Part shown: positions 1 to 16,597 of the stretch, piece after piece
Layout: every line of letters begins with the position of its first letter
Position numbering within the stretch: position 1 is the first letter of the stretch
NCBI RefSeq assembly: GCF_958979055.1
Contig: NC_084887.1
Coordinates: forward strand, 36,372,620 to 36,436,619
Direction of reading: 5' to 3'
Length of the DNA stretch: 64,000 bases
From: Alnus glutinosa
Lineage: Eukaryota > Streptophyta > Magnoliopsida > Fagales > Betulaceae
Made by a program: the position numbers and the translations under genes
The notes under the pieces: generated by a model
Told to the model about the DNA's origin: nothing
The model's input: only the letters and a program-made list of their open reading frames with translations
Databases searched by the model: none

Positions 1-506
1 TTGTTTTGTTGGTTCGGTCTTTATGGGTTATCGGTGGCCAAGATTTCACGTAAGTTTGCTGCTTGTGCAAAGTTCTGTGATTACTGGAGGTCCAATGTTG
101 AGTTTCAGACTCATGTTAATCCTTTTTTTGCCATCTGTACTTTTTGTCGCAGGTGCGATATTTGCTCCTGGGAGGAGCTTATGTCGTACGCTGTGTGCCC
201 TCTTTGTGGGGGGTTTGCATTTAATTTGGAGCGCCCTTATAAGGTGGACCAATTTTTGGGAAGGGCTTTCCGAATCATCCAAGTTCGTGGCCAGGACTGC
301 CGTTGGTGATGATTCAGTCTGCCACTCAGTCCGTACGGAAGAAGAGGCCTCCTCCTGCTCTAGCTTGCATCCGCAAGCATTGGCCGCCTGCATATGGGGG
401 ATGGTGCTTCTTCTGCCATTAGGTTCAAAAAAAAAAAAAAAAAAAACCCCAGAAACGAGAAGCCAGTACCTCTCTCACAGGGGTTGCTGGATTTTTGCTT
501 TTCCAG
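1..506 (+). other. Intron of the helicase gene with an A-rich retroposon-like tail
   Basis: This stretch ends in a splice acceptor (pyrimidines then CAG just before 507), so it is most likely the intron before the first helicase exon in the window. A run of about 18 A lies near 427-446, after about 400 bp of higher-GC sequence whose open frames match nothing I recognise. That is compatible with an inserted retroposon ending in poly(A), but its left end is outside the window and no target duplication can be tested. Confidence 0.45.
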
Positions 507-4099
<3,593 letters not shown>

Positions 4100-5130
4100 A
4101 GCGGTTAGAGCATCTGGCTGGTGCTATACTTTTTGTTTGTTGTGTAGTGTTTTTAAGTGTAAGTAGGGACTGTAACTAGGGCGACCATGGTGTAGAAGTT
4201 GACTTTTATTATGTCTTAAGTTGGAGGTGGCCTAAAGACTGAACCAGATCGACCCCTCCTCTTAAAACTTTGACAACCTTTTTTGTTCTCTTTCTCGCTT
4301 TTGGTAGGGAAGAGAAAGGGCGAGGAGAAAGCACCACTCACAAAAAAATTGTTTTGATATGTCTGCTTTGTAATACGATGACCTTCATAGTCATTTACTA
4401 TAGCCATATTTCATGGTCTTGATTTTGTTTGAATGTGCAACATACTCATTGTTTCCAGCGTCAGAATGCTTCTTGCGTGGATTTGGGATTGTGAGGGTGA
4501 GAACTCACAAGAGTCTGCCATATAAATGAGATGTGAACAAATTACCTCAATTTTTTTTTTAAAGAGGCTTAAGAATGGAAAAATGCTCCTGAAACAACCA
4601 ATTGCTCTATTTTAATAGTCAAGTATGCAGGGTTTTTTGTTGACAATTCCTGCGACGAGTGATTCTTTATTTGATCTCGTCCTTAACTCGAAAAGAACCC
4701 ATTTCTGATTGAGGTTTAAGAATTGTGTCACATGCAAAGCTTATTATCACTTCTGATCTTGCAAAGGTTCTCTGTCACATTGCTTCCTTTTCTTCTTTTT
4801 AAACGTATTGGCCATATTTCTAGCTTTTCTACAATTCCTTGCAGTGGAGATTGCACATGACCAGGACGGGTCCAGGAGGAGCGACATGGCATGCACTCCA
4901 AAGTATATAAGCTTTGCCCCTGGCAATGATATATGGAGACTCCAAATCGGCCTAGATTGGAATGAATAGGCTTGCCTTTGCAGTGGTCTTCTTTAGAATT
5001 TGTCTTTGTTGTCACCCTCTGTTTCTGTCAACCAACAACGACAAGAAGGCTACTCTATCAAAACAACAGCATCCTAGTTAAACGTCGATGTGGTTTAGTT
5101 TAACCAATGGCGGCAAGGTTATCACGTAAA

Positions 5131-5288
5131 GTGTAATGCTAGGTTTATCTTTTTATCCTCTTAAATTCATGTGGCTCTTAAAATCATCAGTGAATTTGAG
5201 ATGCATCACTATTGAATTTTGATCTAATACTGATTTTAAAAGCCACAACAACTTTAAGAGGATAAAAAGATGATTTTTAGCATTGCTC
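5131..5288. mobile_element. 158-bp Mutator-like MITE
   Basis: A foldback element starting GTGTAATGCTAGG and ending AGCATTGCTC. The inner arms match well: ATCTTTTTATCCTCTTAA on the left, TTAAGAGGATAAAAAGAT on the right. The flanks ATCACGTAAA (5121-5130) and ATTATGTAAA (5289-5298) look like a diverged 9-10 bp target duplication. Length and architecture match the better preserved copy at 59197-59356. Confidence 0.65.
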
Positions 5289-8169
5289 ATTATGTAAATC
5301 CATGTCTCAAACCATATGGCTTCTTTAGGGAAGATCGAATATTGGAGTGTATAAACTCACAATTAGTTTACACTACGAATAATACTAGACTTACAATAGG
5401 GGGGAACCATCATAGGCCATGACCTTCCTCTACTTTTGGAAGGTTCTATATAAATATACTTTATTATGCAACTATAAAACGAGCATTTTCAATTATGAAT
5501 ATTATCAAAACTTAAAATTGAAGATGAGTTTCTGACTGATTTTTTGATGTCGTACATCAAAAGACAAATTGATGTGAAATTTAATACATATTGAATCATA
5601 GATAATTTTTGGGATCTAAAAGAACGTTGGAATCCATTTGATAGATGGGTGAATTGAAAATTGCAATATATTAAGAAACAATTATTTGTGTTTTGTGTAT
5701 TTTATTTTGCTTATATATTCTTTTTTTTTTTTTTAACACGTAATGGATATTAATTTTATTTATTTTATTTTAATTTAATGAGAAAAATACACTTAACTTC
5801 CTTAAACTACTACCTCATTGTCAATGTCTCCCCAAACTACCAATTGTGTCAATCTCTCTCTCTAAACTACCGAAAAATGTCAATGTCCCCCCTAATGACA
5901 AAAATACTTTTCATAAAATTATTAATTTTTTTTTTAAAAAAAAATTATTTAAAAAATGTAAAATAAAGAAAAAAAAAGTTATACAATAAAAAAACTAAAA
6001 AATTTAAAATAAAATAAAAGCTGTTTGTTTTAATTTAATATATATTTATATAAATTTTCAGTTTTTTTTTTTAAAAAAAAGAAGTTATTTTTTAAGTTTT
6101 TATTTTTTCGAATTTATAAGGACGATTTTGTCTTATTGAAAATATCCTTCCTATGAACTTTTTGTTTTGTTTTTTTTTAGTTTTTTGAAAGATCCTATGA
6201 CCTCTTTTTACCTTCTTTTTGTGTTTGAGTTGTTACACATGTATTTCATGCACTACATTTCGCCACATGATCAGGATACACCTGCTATAGGCAAGTCGCA
6301 CTTATCTCTCTCTCTCTCTCTTTTAATGCATGTTAAAATATTCGTCTTTCATTTCCCCTTTTCTTTCATGATTTGAACCTTATAGGGCTTAATTAGAGAG
6401 AGAGAGAGAGAGAAAGAAAAAAAAAGAAAGAAAAGAACACGGTTTACGTATTATAAAGCATCACAATTTCTGTCAGAACTAGAAAATTAGTGAAAATATG
6501 CTATTTAAACTCCAATTTTGTTGCTTCTAGCTACATTCCAAACAACATATTACGCAAATGATAAAGTTTTTTTTTTTTTTTTTTTTTTTAAATTGGGTTT
6601 GGAATTTATATTAATTTAGTATGTTAAATTGATATCTATTCTTCTTGGACATAGTATTTCAAGAATCTCCAACCTGATCTATTAAAATATTTTAGATAGA
6701 GTTTTCCTCCAATATTTAGGAGGAACTTCCTTCGATTCATTCGATAAAATTGTTATGTGTTCTTAGTATGTGAGAAGCGCATGCTTTTATGAGAGAGTAA
6801 TGCTAAAAATCACATTTTAAATGTAAACCATCTCAATGTTAATGTGACAGTTCCAACCAACTCTTGAATTATTTATTTATTTTAACAATGACTGATCCAA
6901 AGGTTTGTTGAGACTATCACATCAGTATTATGATATAGTTAAATGATTATTCTTAAAAAAATTTCAAAAAGAGATATGTTACTCTTCATTTTCTTGTACA
7001 TCTCGTTTGCAAATTTACCATTGAATCTGTGAGATCCATATGTGAGTCCACAAATTCAATATGAATTTGCACATCTCTTGCACTTAGATGTATGTACAAG
7101 AGAATACAACAGTCTTTCTCTTTGGAAAAATTTATTAAAAAAATATGTGATTCGAAATACATGATAGTTTTATATAATGGCCGGTTGGAGTAACTTTCTT
7201 CTTAGAACACGTGATTCTTACGTGCATTTTTAATTCTCATGTACTATAAGGATAAATATTAATTTAATTAACATAACTAATCCAGTTTGAATGAAAACTT
7301 AATTTGTCCCACGCAAATAATGTTACCCGTATAACTAATTAACAGGAAGAAAACTGAGTGAAATGGATATAGACTAAATATTTGGCAATATCCATGTCAT
7401 AGAATTGTATATTTCTAAGTATAGCAATAATTTAATTAGAAATAAATACAACCATTAAATTGGATGCCAATTAAGGAGGTATTGAAAAGTCAGTTACGAA
7501 TTAATTAAGTGCTTAGCTTTTATTTGCACACATTGACATAGCTCATGAGTCTTGCCTTCAAACAAGCTCTTCCTAGCTAGCTTATTACCTAAAGGACAAA
7601 AATATGGTTACCGACCTTAGTTGTTGAAATGACTTGGTTAGCCTCGCTTTAGGGCCAACAAAAATAAAATAAAATAAAATTGTGAAATTCTATCTAAACC
7701 CATTTACGTCACTGGTCGGTGCTAAATTAAGGACCTTTTTTAATTAGAGGAAATTGCTTTCAACTTTGATAGAAATAAAGAGAAAAGAGAATAACCCTTG
7801 TGTTATGAGAGTTAATTCTTACAACACTACTGACAATAGGCTATCTGAATTTTATAGAAATTTGGGTTGTTTAAGAAATAAAGTTGCGGAGCTCATTTAT
7901 TTCGGACAACTTAGGATGCGAGACTCGCTTGTTTGAAGCATTAAGGAGGTGAACCCCACAACCCTATGTTGCTCAAATTTTTATGAAATCTGGACAATCT
8001 AATAACAAAGAATCTCAATCCATTTGTATACGAGTTTGATTAACGGTTGGAAATTTCTCTTTTTTCAATTATATATATTACAGCTCAGAATGACAAATTT
8101 GGATCTCCTTTAATTTCTTGTTTGGATTGTTAGCAATCAAGACAATAAAGGTGAGAGAGTTAGCCAGAA

Positions 8170-8390
8170 GCGGATCTATTAAGGGGCGCCAGGGGGTGGG
8201 GGGGGCCTGGCCCCCAGCCCCAGATTTTTCCCAAAAAAAAAAATTTCTAAATTTCTAAATATATATATATATATATATTAAAAAATTTACCTCTATTTTC
8301 TTTTTTATTTTTTTTTTAAGTTTTGCCCCTCTTAATTTTTTTTTTCAATTTGCCCCCCGCCCTCCCACAAATTGTCAATGCAAAGAGCCC
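8170..8390. repeat. Degenerate GC-rich transposon fragment
   Basis: A short block with poly(G)/poly(C) arms (GGGGGGGCCTGGCCCCC, later GCCCCCCGCCC) around an AT-rich middle stands out from its AT-rich surroundings. It resembles the ends of degenerate LTR or DNA transposons, but I cannot assign a family or its limits. Confidence 0.3.
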
Positions 8391-9405
8391 CTATATTTAG
8401 GGCTTACCTATGCTCGAGACTTGCTCGAACAATTAAGTGAATCCATAGAAACTCTCACATTTACTACCTAAACTACTAATAATCAAGACAATAAAATTGT
8501 CAAATATCTCTATCCCCGAACGACAACAATATATATATATATAATTGGTCATATTTATAAACCTTATATATCTCTATATATTAATTTTGATGCGAAGATT
8601 ACCGGACAAAAATCATCTTGTTATAAATTTTTTAGTATTTGAACTGCATGTCCTCAAAATAATTGATCACACTCGATTTCTCCACTTTCACTCACAATCC
8701 TAATAAGAAGTACGTAGCATTTAAAGCTACAATTGGAAACATGACTAATTAAACTTTGTTTTCTCAAAATTAGTTAATTGGCACTTGCTAACAAACATAC
8801 CTATCAAATTGGTTGTCCAAATTGCATGATAGGGAGGCGGTGGGGTCTTTTTGCATGTAATTCGAGCAATATTTAATTGTAGGAAATTCCAATCCTATGA
8901 ATCGCTCTCGTTGTTGGCACCAAATTATAGACTGCTTATTGAACGAAAACAAACGGTTGGATTGTCCCTAGAACCGTGATCTTAGCTTCTTGGGCGGCTC
9001 TGATCTAAGCAAAAATATACACACGGGAAGCATGCCGTTTTGGGATTATGCCTTGAAACGTTGGCAAGAGCTAGCAGGCTAGCAGCACATGTCTTCCATG
9101 TGTTGTTCATCTGTCCGAGAATTTTCCTAAACTACAATACCTTATAACGACCTAATCATTATACTCTTTTTCTTTTACCCCCCTTGAAAATACTAAGAGT
9201 GGGAGCTCAACAGTCACAATCAACAAGCAACCTTAACCGTAGGATCACAGGAATGACCAACGGTTTTTGAATCAAGTGGGTCCACAGCCCTGCCCTTTTC
9301 ACACTAATAAAGCCCACAGGCCACAGGCCACAGGCCACAGACCTCCCCCCAACTACACATTAAACCACCCTTCCTTTCTTGAGCTTCTTCTCTAGCACTA
9401 GCTGC

Positions 9406-10058
9406 ATGGAGTTTGATAACAACTTAAGAGAGGATTTTCCTTTTCTTTCCTGCTTTTTCTCTGATAATCTCTCGAAACCAGAGTTAACAACAAATGGGTT
9501 CTCCTTAGAAGCGTCTTCCTCTAAGGAATTGGTTCATGATTTTCAGCATTTTGATGGGTTTAATAATCTGAATCCTGATCATCACCATGTTGATCACTTC
9601 AACGTTGAGGGGTACTCTTCCTCGGACCCCCTTTATGGGATTCAAGCCCCATGGGTTTCTGAAGGGTTTCTGAAGGATTTCAATGCTTATGCGTCTACTC
9701 TTTTTGCAACGGATGGGAACAATGGAAACATGCATGGCTTTGAGAGTTCTCAAAATAATTTGGTTCAGCCTATGGCCGGCCAAAGTCAGATATATCTGCC
9801 GCTGAATGTTAAAGAACTTGGATCAGCAAATGTTAGGTTGGCAGATGACGTCTCAATCTCATGCATAACCTTGGACAACGGATATCACAGGAGAGCTTAT
9901 CAGAAGAAGAGGAAGAGAGTGCACATAAGAAAGGCAAGCAAAGTTCAAAAGAAACACAACATAATCAAAGGCCAGTGGACTCCTCAAGAAGACAGGTACA
10001 TATAGAATTACATATCATACTACTTTGTTTTGGTTAATTTTCTTTATTTTTTGTTATA

Positions 10059-10116
<58 letters not shown>

Positions 10117-13100
10117 CTCAATTAGGGTTTCGTGTATTGGTATTGTTATTGATCGATGCATGAATAATTTTGGTTATTTCACTCTCTATTTGAAGGCAGC
10201 TGGTGCAGTTGGTAGACCAGCTTGGAGTTAAGAAATGGTCTCAAATCGCTAAGATGCTGAATGGAAGAGTGGGAAAGCAGTGTAGGGAGAGATGGCACAA
10301 TCACTTGCGGCCAGACATTAGGGTTTTTCCCCTTTCTTCTTCCCCTATATTATCTTCCACATCTAATACATATACATACATACATACATACTTACAAAAG
10401 CACAACTGTTTTATTCATTTGCAAATTACACACATATATACATCCATATACATGTTATGCATTTTTACTATTTATTTATTAAAAAGTGGGTAGTTGTATT
10501 TTTTTGACGCGTTACCGAATGTAGGGACATTTTTACTTTGCAATTTTGCTGTTATTGCTTTTTTATTGGCATATATACTTTCTAAAGTATTTGGGATCCG
10601 TTAATAAAATAGCTGAATATCTCCGGTTAGTAAATTACACACACACATATATATATACATCAATATGCATGTTATACATTTTTAGTTATTCATTTATTAA
10701 AAAATAGGTTGTTGTATTTACTTTTTTGACGCGTGTTACCGAATATATGGAGATTATTACTATGCAATTTTGTCGTTATTGTTTCTTTTATTGGTATGCT
10801 TTCTAAAGCATTTGGGATCTGGCTAGACTGGCTTAGTACATCCGGTTAATAAATAACTGGACATCTCTAGTTAGTAAATTCAACGGTCAAGATTCGCGAA
10901 AACAATAATAATTCAAAAAAAAAAAAGGGAGAAGAAGTTTTAGACAAATAAAGGAAAAGGAAAGAAAAAAAAATGGAGGGCATGGCAAAGGCACAGCCAA
11001 TGGCAAAGCATCTAGTTTGGTTACTAGCTAGAACAAGCAACTCACATGGCCAAAGTGCTCCACACCATCACTGACCCAACCCACCTCCTCCAAATCTACA
11101 CCTCCCTCCACCATCCTCTCCAAAACCAATTAAGTTTCCTCCTCCGCCTCCCACCGCCGAAAACTCCCTCTCCTCTCCTCGCTTTGAGATGTGATCGATA
11201 TGCACACATTACTCATCTTCTCCTCAACACTCTCAACTATGCCCTTCGAATTCTCTTTAGCTTCTTCCACCGCATCATCACCATTTATGATGTGCATAGG
11301 CTTGGTGTCGTTGGCGTCGCCAGCGATGGCATTGTTGTTATCAATTTTTTACTCATTAATTAAAAAATTGACAACTATATATATTTACTCTTTTAAGAGC
11401 ACTAGTAGCAGTTACCCTATATTGGTTCCCTTCCCTATATTTAGGGAAAATTTCATGAAAAATATCAAAAAATCTCCCACAGCAGATGCCCTATATTTAG
11501 ATGAGGGAGTTGGGAATGAATAGTGATTCTCTATGTATACATGTCCACTATTCATTCCCTATGTATTATTTTAATATAAAAGAAGTATAATTAATTGATA
11601 TAGGGAAGAGAGAAAAAGTAGGAAAGAGAGAAAAATAATAAAATAAGAGTAAAAAAATAATATTTAATTGATATAGGGAAAAGTAAGGGAATCTATTGTG
11701 GAGTATTTTTTTATAGGGAAGTAAAAAGTAGTTTTGTTCCCTAAATATAGGGAAAATGGTTAGGAATCTGCTGCTAGTGCTCTAACATGTGTTATCAAAT
11801 GTATGGAGATTATTACATTGCATTTTTGTCGTCATTATTTCCTAGTCGGCACGATATATAAAGTATATATATATGAACACTTGCCCCATCCATTTATGCA
11901 TGTTACACATTTTTATTTTCTCATTAATTAAGAAACAATTGGTAATTATATTTACTTTTTTTACACATATTATCAAATATATAGAGGCTACTAAAGTATG
12001 TGAGCTCGATCTATCTTATCCAATTATACACATATATACATATATTCTTTCTTTCTATTTTCGATGAATAAAATCTTTCATTGAACAACTCTTAGTTTAC
12101 ACTCCAGAAAGAAAACAAACTGGAACACAGTCTCTAAACAGAGAAAACAAAACAGAGGCCAGAAATACAAGCCTAAGAAAACAAACGAAAACACCCCTCA
12201 AGAACAAGAGGAATAAGACACCCACTCAAAGCCACAAGACTTACAACAGAGCATCCCGAAGAAGCACAAACAGAACACCACCAACCTGTCACAGTGTCAA
12301 CAAAAGCAGAGAACAACAAAAAACCAGACACTATCTACAACCTCAAACCGAACCAATAGAGGAGTGTAGATTCCAACGAAAGACTAAGCTATTGTTGAGA
12401 TGCTTGAATTGCCCATTAGCCACCAGCCTAAAACGAACTTCTCATCTAATACAATCCATAATAGCTTCTTCTATTTTGGGTGAAGAGTTATGCAGAAGAG
12501 CATTCCTCTATTTCCAAAGATTATACACAGTAGAACCCAAACAAAGCCTCCCCAAATTTGCTCTAATACCTTTGCCCTTTAAATCCTCCAATCCCTAATC
12601 TTCAATAGCATCCCAATCCAAAAGAGCATTTGAAATGAAACACTCGGCCATGATATTAGACTAGATTCGACTACTGAAGCTACACCTAAAGAAAATGTGT
12701 TCTCAGTTCTCTTGGGCACCACGACAGAATAAACACAAAGTGCTTCCTGTGTAACCTCATCCACACGTTCTTTCCTTAGTGATCAATGCATTCCGGAAGA
12801 CAAGCCATAGAAAAACGGAATGCTTAGGGATAGAGGATGGAAACCAGACCAATTTCCACCATCCTACAGCCGGGCACACCTCTCTTAACTTGTTCCAAGC
12901 ATCAGCACATGTATACATATATTCGTGTTACACATTTTTAGTTATTCATAAATTAAGAAATTGTTGATGATTATATTTACTTTTTTATACGTGTTACCGA
13001 AAGTGTGGAGATTATTAAGTTTCATTTTTGTCTTTATCGTTTCTTGTTGATGCACTTTCTAAAATATATGAATACTTGGCCTACCTACTTAATAGGGAAA

Positions 13101-15377
13101 GAATAATTAGGAATTTAACTCTCCAAGCAGGGCCGTATTGCATTAATTTTTTTTAACGGGGCCATCATAAGAAAGTTTTAAAAAAGGCCCTAAATATATT
13201 TTTGTTAAAAAAAAATTTACAATTTTTTATGGGACATATATACACACACATGTTATACATTTTAAGTCATGCATTGATCAAGAAATTAATCGGTAATTAT
13301 ATATGCATCTTTTTTTCTTTCTAATCCATGCGTCTTATTGAATATATGTATATTAATTATTACATTGCATTTTTGTTGATATATATTGTCTTTGTCAATA
13401 TGTTTTTTTTTTTTTTAGGGTTGTCAATATGTTTTCTAAAGTATATATACAAATACTTGCCCTATCCATCGTTTTTTTTTTTTTTTTTTTTTTTTTAATA
13501 AGATCGTTTTTTAAGCAGTTGATTGACAATGAGAGAACATGCATGCATGCATTGTACCGATCGAGTGCCAAATTGGACTAGTTTTTTTGAACCAGCCCTC
13601 ATCAGCAAGATAATATTGTTGGTGTTGCACGTAAATTGTTCCCCTATACATCCTATTCGTACCTTGTATATATAATCTTGCCTTTTATATGATGAAATGG
13701 TGATTTTATTTTAATAAAGGTTCAATCTCTTAATTATTTTCAAGTTCTGATTTTTAGTTTCAAGTAATACCCTAGGTCAAATATGTGGTACCATGAGATA
13801 ATTAAGTTTCCATTTTAGATGATGAAATTCCAATTTTATTTGAATAAAGGTTCATTATTATTTTTTTATTTCATCTGATATATCCTATTTGCAGTATATT
13901 GCTAAAGGTTTTCTTGACATGGCATGCATACATATATATTGTGAAATCACGAAACTAGCATTTGATAATTAATGGACGTGGTTTTGCACATAAAAATCTA
14001 ATTTCTTACTCTAATAAGATGGATTGAGGAAATAAATACGATGAAAAATATAATATTCTTACAGATAATGTTCATTTTCTCTTTAGAGCTTCACCTAGAT
14101 CCTATTTAGGCCATTTCACCTAGAACTTCACATAAAATTCATGATGTCATATTATTTGGATAAATGTTTGGCTTATTTTCTTTTTAATAATATTAATTAA
14201 GTATGAGTTCAACGCAACAAGAAGATGATTGAACTAAATTACTAACATCTTAAATATTATTTAATATTTTTTGGCTAGTCTTAATCAGTTAATTAGCATT
14301 TACCTTCTTAGGGTTTTGTCCTAATTTCTACAGTTGATCTTAAAAAGCAATGGGTTTAACAATGTACAAAATGCCACATTATTTAAATTTATTAAAAGAC
14401 GTATTAATATTGACATCATGTACACCGTTAAGTGCACAAATTTTAAATTTTAAATTCAATTTCAAATAAAATGGAGAAGACCATTCTCTAAAACGAGTTC
14501 CGTTACTCATACTTGTATGCTTTCTTTCAACCAACAACACAAGAAGCATCATATCAAAATGATTCAATGTTTTGAAGTATATATACTTATCATATATGCT
14601 CAAAAATTGCACGTGCATGCATGTTACACAGTTCCGAATTGCCAAACCCTAAAGATGACGAACTATATATGTATATTCAATACACACAAAACTTTAAGGT
14701 TAAAAATAGGTCCTATATATATAGCTTTGCTTATGAAATCAAACAGTTTGAAGTTGCAGATTTCATTGTCATCCTTCTTACATAATTATTTTTTGTGTTT
14801 GCAGAAAGATACATGGAGCGAGGAGGAAGATAAGGTACTAATTCAAGCCCACAAAGAAATAGGAAATAAATGGGCAGAAATTGCAAGGAGGTTGCCAGGA
14901 AGGACTGAGAACACTATAAAAAATCATTGGAATGCAACAAAAAGAAGGCAACATTCAAAGAAGAAATGCAAGGACGTCTCAAATCCGCAGGCGGGCTCCC
15001 TCTTGCAAACCTACATAAAGAGCCTGAGTACTTCAGCTTCACCCACAATCGACAACAATATTACTCTCTCAAAAATATCAAACACACAATTACAAATGTT
15101 CAATATGATCACCAATAATCCTCAAATTCAGATCGAGGGCTCAGATGTCACCTCCACAGACTGGACACTCCGGCCACCACCTTACGATCGTAACAAGGCT
15201 CTAGGTTTGTCGAATTTGGACAAAAATATGCTTCCTGAAAACAATGTCTTTGGGTCCATGATTCAGGAGATGCCCAATATGGAGTTCGAGATGCCTTTGG
15301 AGATGGATAGTCTTATGCAGAGTGAGTTGAAGAAGGAGATGGATTTGCTGGAGATGATATGTCTGGGAAACCTTTGA
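9406..15377 (+). CDS. R2R3-MYB transcription factor, MYB64/MYB98/MYB119 type
   Basis: Three exons, 9406-9995, 10196-10322 and 14805-15377, encode 429 residues. The ATG at 9406 is the first in frame (MEFDNN); the open frame extends upstream only through non-ATG codons. Residues 1-180 are an acidic/Ser-rich region ending in a basic patch ([10 protein letters not shown]). R2 starts at K188 ([10 protein letters not shown]), with further Trp in KKWSQIAK and RERWHNHL. R3 ([26 protein letters not shown]) keeps Trp at its first position, where most plant R2R3-MYBs have Phe or Ile. That feature and the linker [10 protein letters not shown] fit the clade containing Arabidopsis MYB64, MYB98, MYB115, MYB118 and MYB119, which acts in female gametophyte and seed. 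QTYIKSL after R3 resembles a clade motif. The splice sites within the MYB repeats are in phase. Intron 2 is 4.5 kb and full of repeats. The exact orthologue is uncertain. Confidence 0.92.
10061..10113. repeat. (AT)n microsatellite in MYB intron 1
   Basis: An uninterrupted alternating A/T tract of about 53 bp inside the short first intron of the MYB gene. Confidence 0.9.
11000..11350 (+). other. Unrecognised coding-like fragment in MYB intron 2
   Basis: This segment is unlike its AT-rich surroundings: C-rich, with a frame of about 100 codons from 11046 that is rich in Pro, Leu and His. It begins with an ATG-rich stretch ([13 protein letters not shown] in another frame), so it may be a frameshifted gene fragment carried into the intron. 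I do not recognise the parent. Confidence 0.25.
11397..11782. mobile_element. 386-bp Tourist-like (PIF/Harbinger) MITE
   Basis: The terminal inverted repeats are GAGCACTAGTAGCAG on the left and CTGCTGCTAGTGCTC on the right. Both ends are flanked by TAA (11394-11396 and 11783-11785), the typical 3-bp PIF/Harbinger target duplication. The subterminal arms repeat CCCTATATTTAGGG. It has no coding capacity and is inserted in MYB intron 2. Confidence 0.75.
12058..12900 (-). mobile_element. Decayed 5'-truncated LINE fragment
   Basis: On the minus strand, around 12640-12770, the frames spell a LINE reverse-transcriptase zinc-binding signature ([10 protein letters not shown], then [13 protein letters not shown]), interrupted by several stops and frame changes. 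The 3' end is at the left, near the common plant LINE terminus (a poly(T)-like ATTTCATTGAA/TTTTATTCATCGAAAA on the minus strand). It is a dead copy inside MYB intron 2 and interrupts the repeat array there. Confidence 0.65.
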
Positions 15378-16597
15378 GCTCTGTGGAATTTTTGGTGGGC
15401 TTCTCAAAACGGTATGGCCAGAATATGAAGATGTATTTAGAGCAGTTAGACTTGTGTGTGAGTTCGATCATATCCCAAAAAGGAAAAAATATTTGCATTT
15501 AGAGCCGTTAGCTAGACTTGTATCCCTAACTTATGTCATGTGTGGAAGTTTGGACTAGTTACCATGGTATATGTTATATCTGTCTCTTTTGGGTTTTTAT
15601 AAGTATAGTTGTTTTACTTCTTGGATGGATAGAGATGTATGGATGATGCACGGTTCATGCATATATATATACATGCATGTGCAACAAATGCACATTTGGA
15701 CTACTTCTCTCTATAGACTTTTTGCAACACCATATTTTATTTATAAATTCCATGGTAAAAGAAAATATACATATCTTACCAATATAGAATTTGTAACTTG
15801 CTATTCTCTTGCCTAAGAGGCAAAGATTTACCTCCGCAAAAAAGATAATTCATTCAAATCGATATGAGATGAAAACTTTATTTTATTTCTATTGATTTGT
15901 GTGAAAAGAGATTTGTGATCCTTAAATTTCAAATATTTAACATTGAATATCTGTAATTACTCTTAAAAACATTTGTTTAATTAGTCCATATAATCGATAT
16001 GGTGTAGAATCTAGGGAAAATATTAACTAAAAATAAAATAAAAAATTGAAGAAAATAGAATAAGTGTATATGTACTCCAAATAGAACTAGAGACGTAGTA
16101 TACTAGTATGGAATGATAGGTCAAGACTTTGAAGTCAAGATGAAAAGTGGATAAGGCAAAGAGCAAAAGAACCACGAATAAGGGGAATGAGGGAATGTAT
16201 GCGAGAAATGAAGTTTTGATCCCTTGTAGCCTCCTTTCCCAATTTCAATTAGGAACAAAAAAAAAAAGAAGTTTTTTTTTAAGAAAATGATTTTCAAAGG
16301 AAAATAAGTTGAAAAGGAAATAATGGTGTGTGGAAGGATTTGTTAAAGAGGATATTGATTCTAAATCCACTGATAAGAGTGACTTAAACTCTTATCCTAC
16401 TGATTGCTAATTGAAGAAACTTCCATCCTTTTGTATTCATTGCTAATTGAGGAAACTCTTACCGTATTGTATTTGATGAGAGAAAACTCTTATCATACTG
16501 AAATTCATTGATAAGAGGGAGTTAAACTCTTATCCTACTGTTTCCATTAATATCTACAAGTGATTTACTTTGGTTATGTTTTGATAATTGTTGTTTT
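15378..16597. other. MYB 3' flank
   Basis: Contains the MYB 3'UTR and AT-rich DNA. A 33-bp near-identical direct repeat (16370-16402 and 16508-16540) has the palindromic core GATAAGAG...CTCTTATC. Similar half-copies lie between. No gene seen. Confidence 0.6.

Larger units (their letters stand above)
4100..9405. other. Intergenic region, helicase to MYB
   Basis: AT-rich intergenic DNA with the helicase 3'UTR at its left end and the MYB promoter at its right end. It holds a Mutator-like MITE (5131-5288). A one-armed foldback remnant around 5770-6170 shows repeated 'AAACTACC' motifs like the full element at 37437-37806. There are short CT/GA runs (6306-6325, 6392-6412) and a degenerate GC-rich repeat near 8170-8390. 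A 9-bp tandem repeat, CCACAGG-like, lies near 9313-9341 shortly before the MYB start. No open frame here looks like a real gene. Confidence 0.6.
10360..13470. repeat. Degenerate tandem repeat array in MYB intron 2
   Basis: At least five diverged copies of one unit share a run like CATGTTATACATTTTTAGTT, then TTATTAA, a poly(T)-ACG(C/T)GTTACCGAA segment, GGAGATTATTAC and CATTTTTGTCGTTAT. The anchors are at about 10451, 10668, 11899, 12925 and 13249. The first two copies are about 217 bp apart. Later copies are separated by inserted elements (11397-11782, 12058-12900). No protein is encoded. Confidence 0.65.

Noticed and set aside
9313-9341. Short CCACAGG tandem repeat as a CRISPR-like array
   Set aside because: Units of 9 bp without spacers, in plant nuclear DNA; a simple minisatellite.
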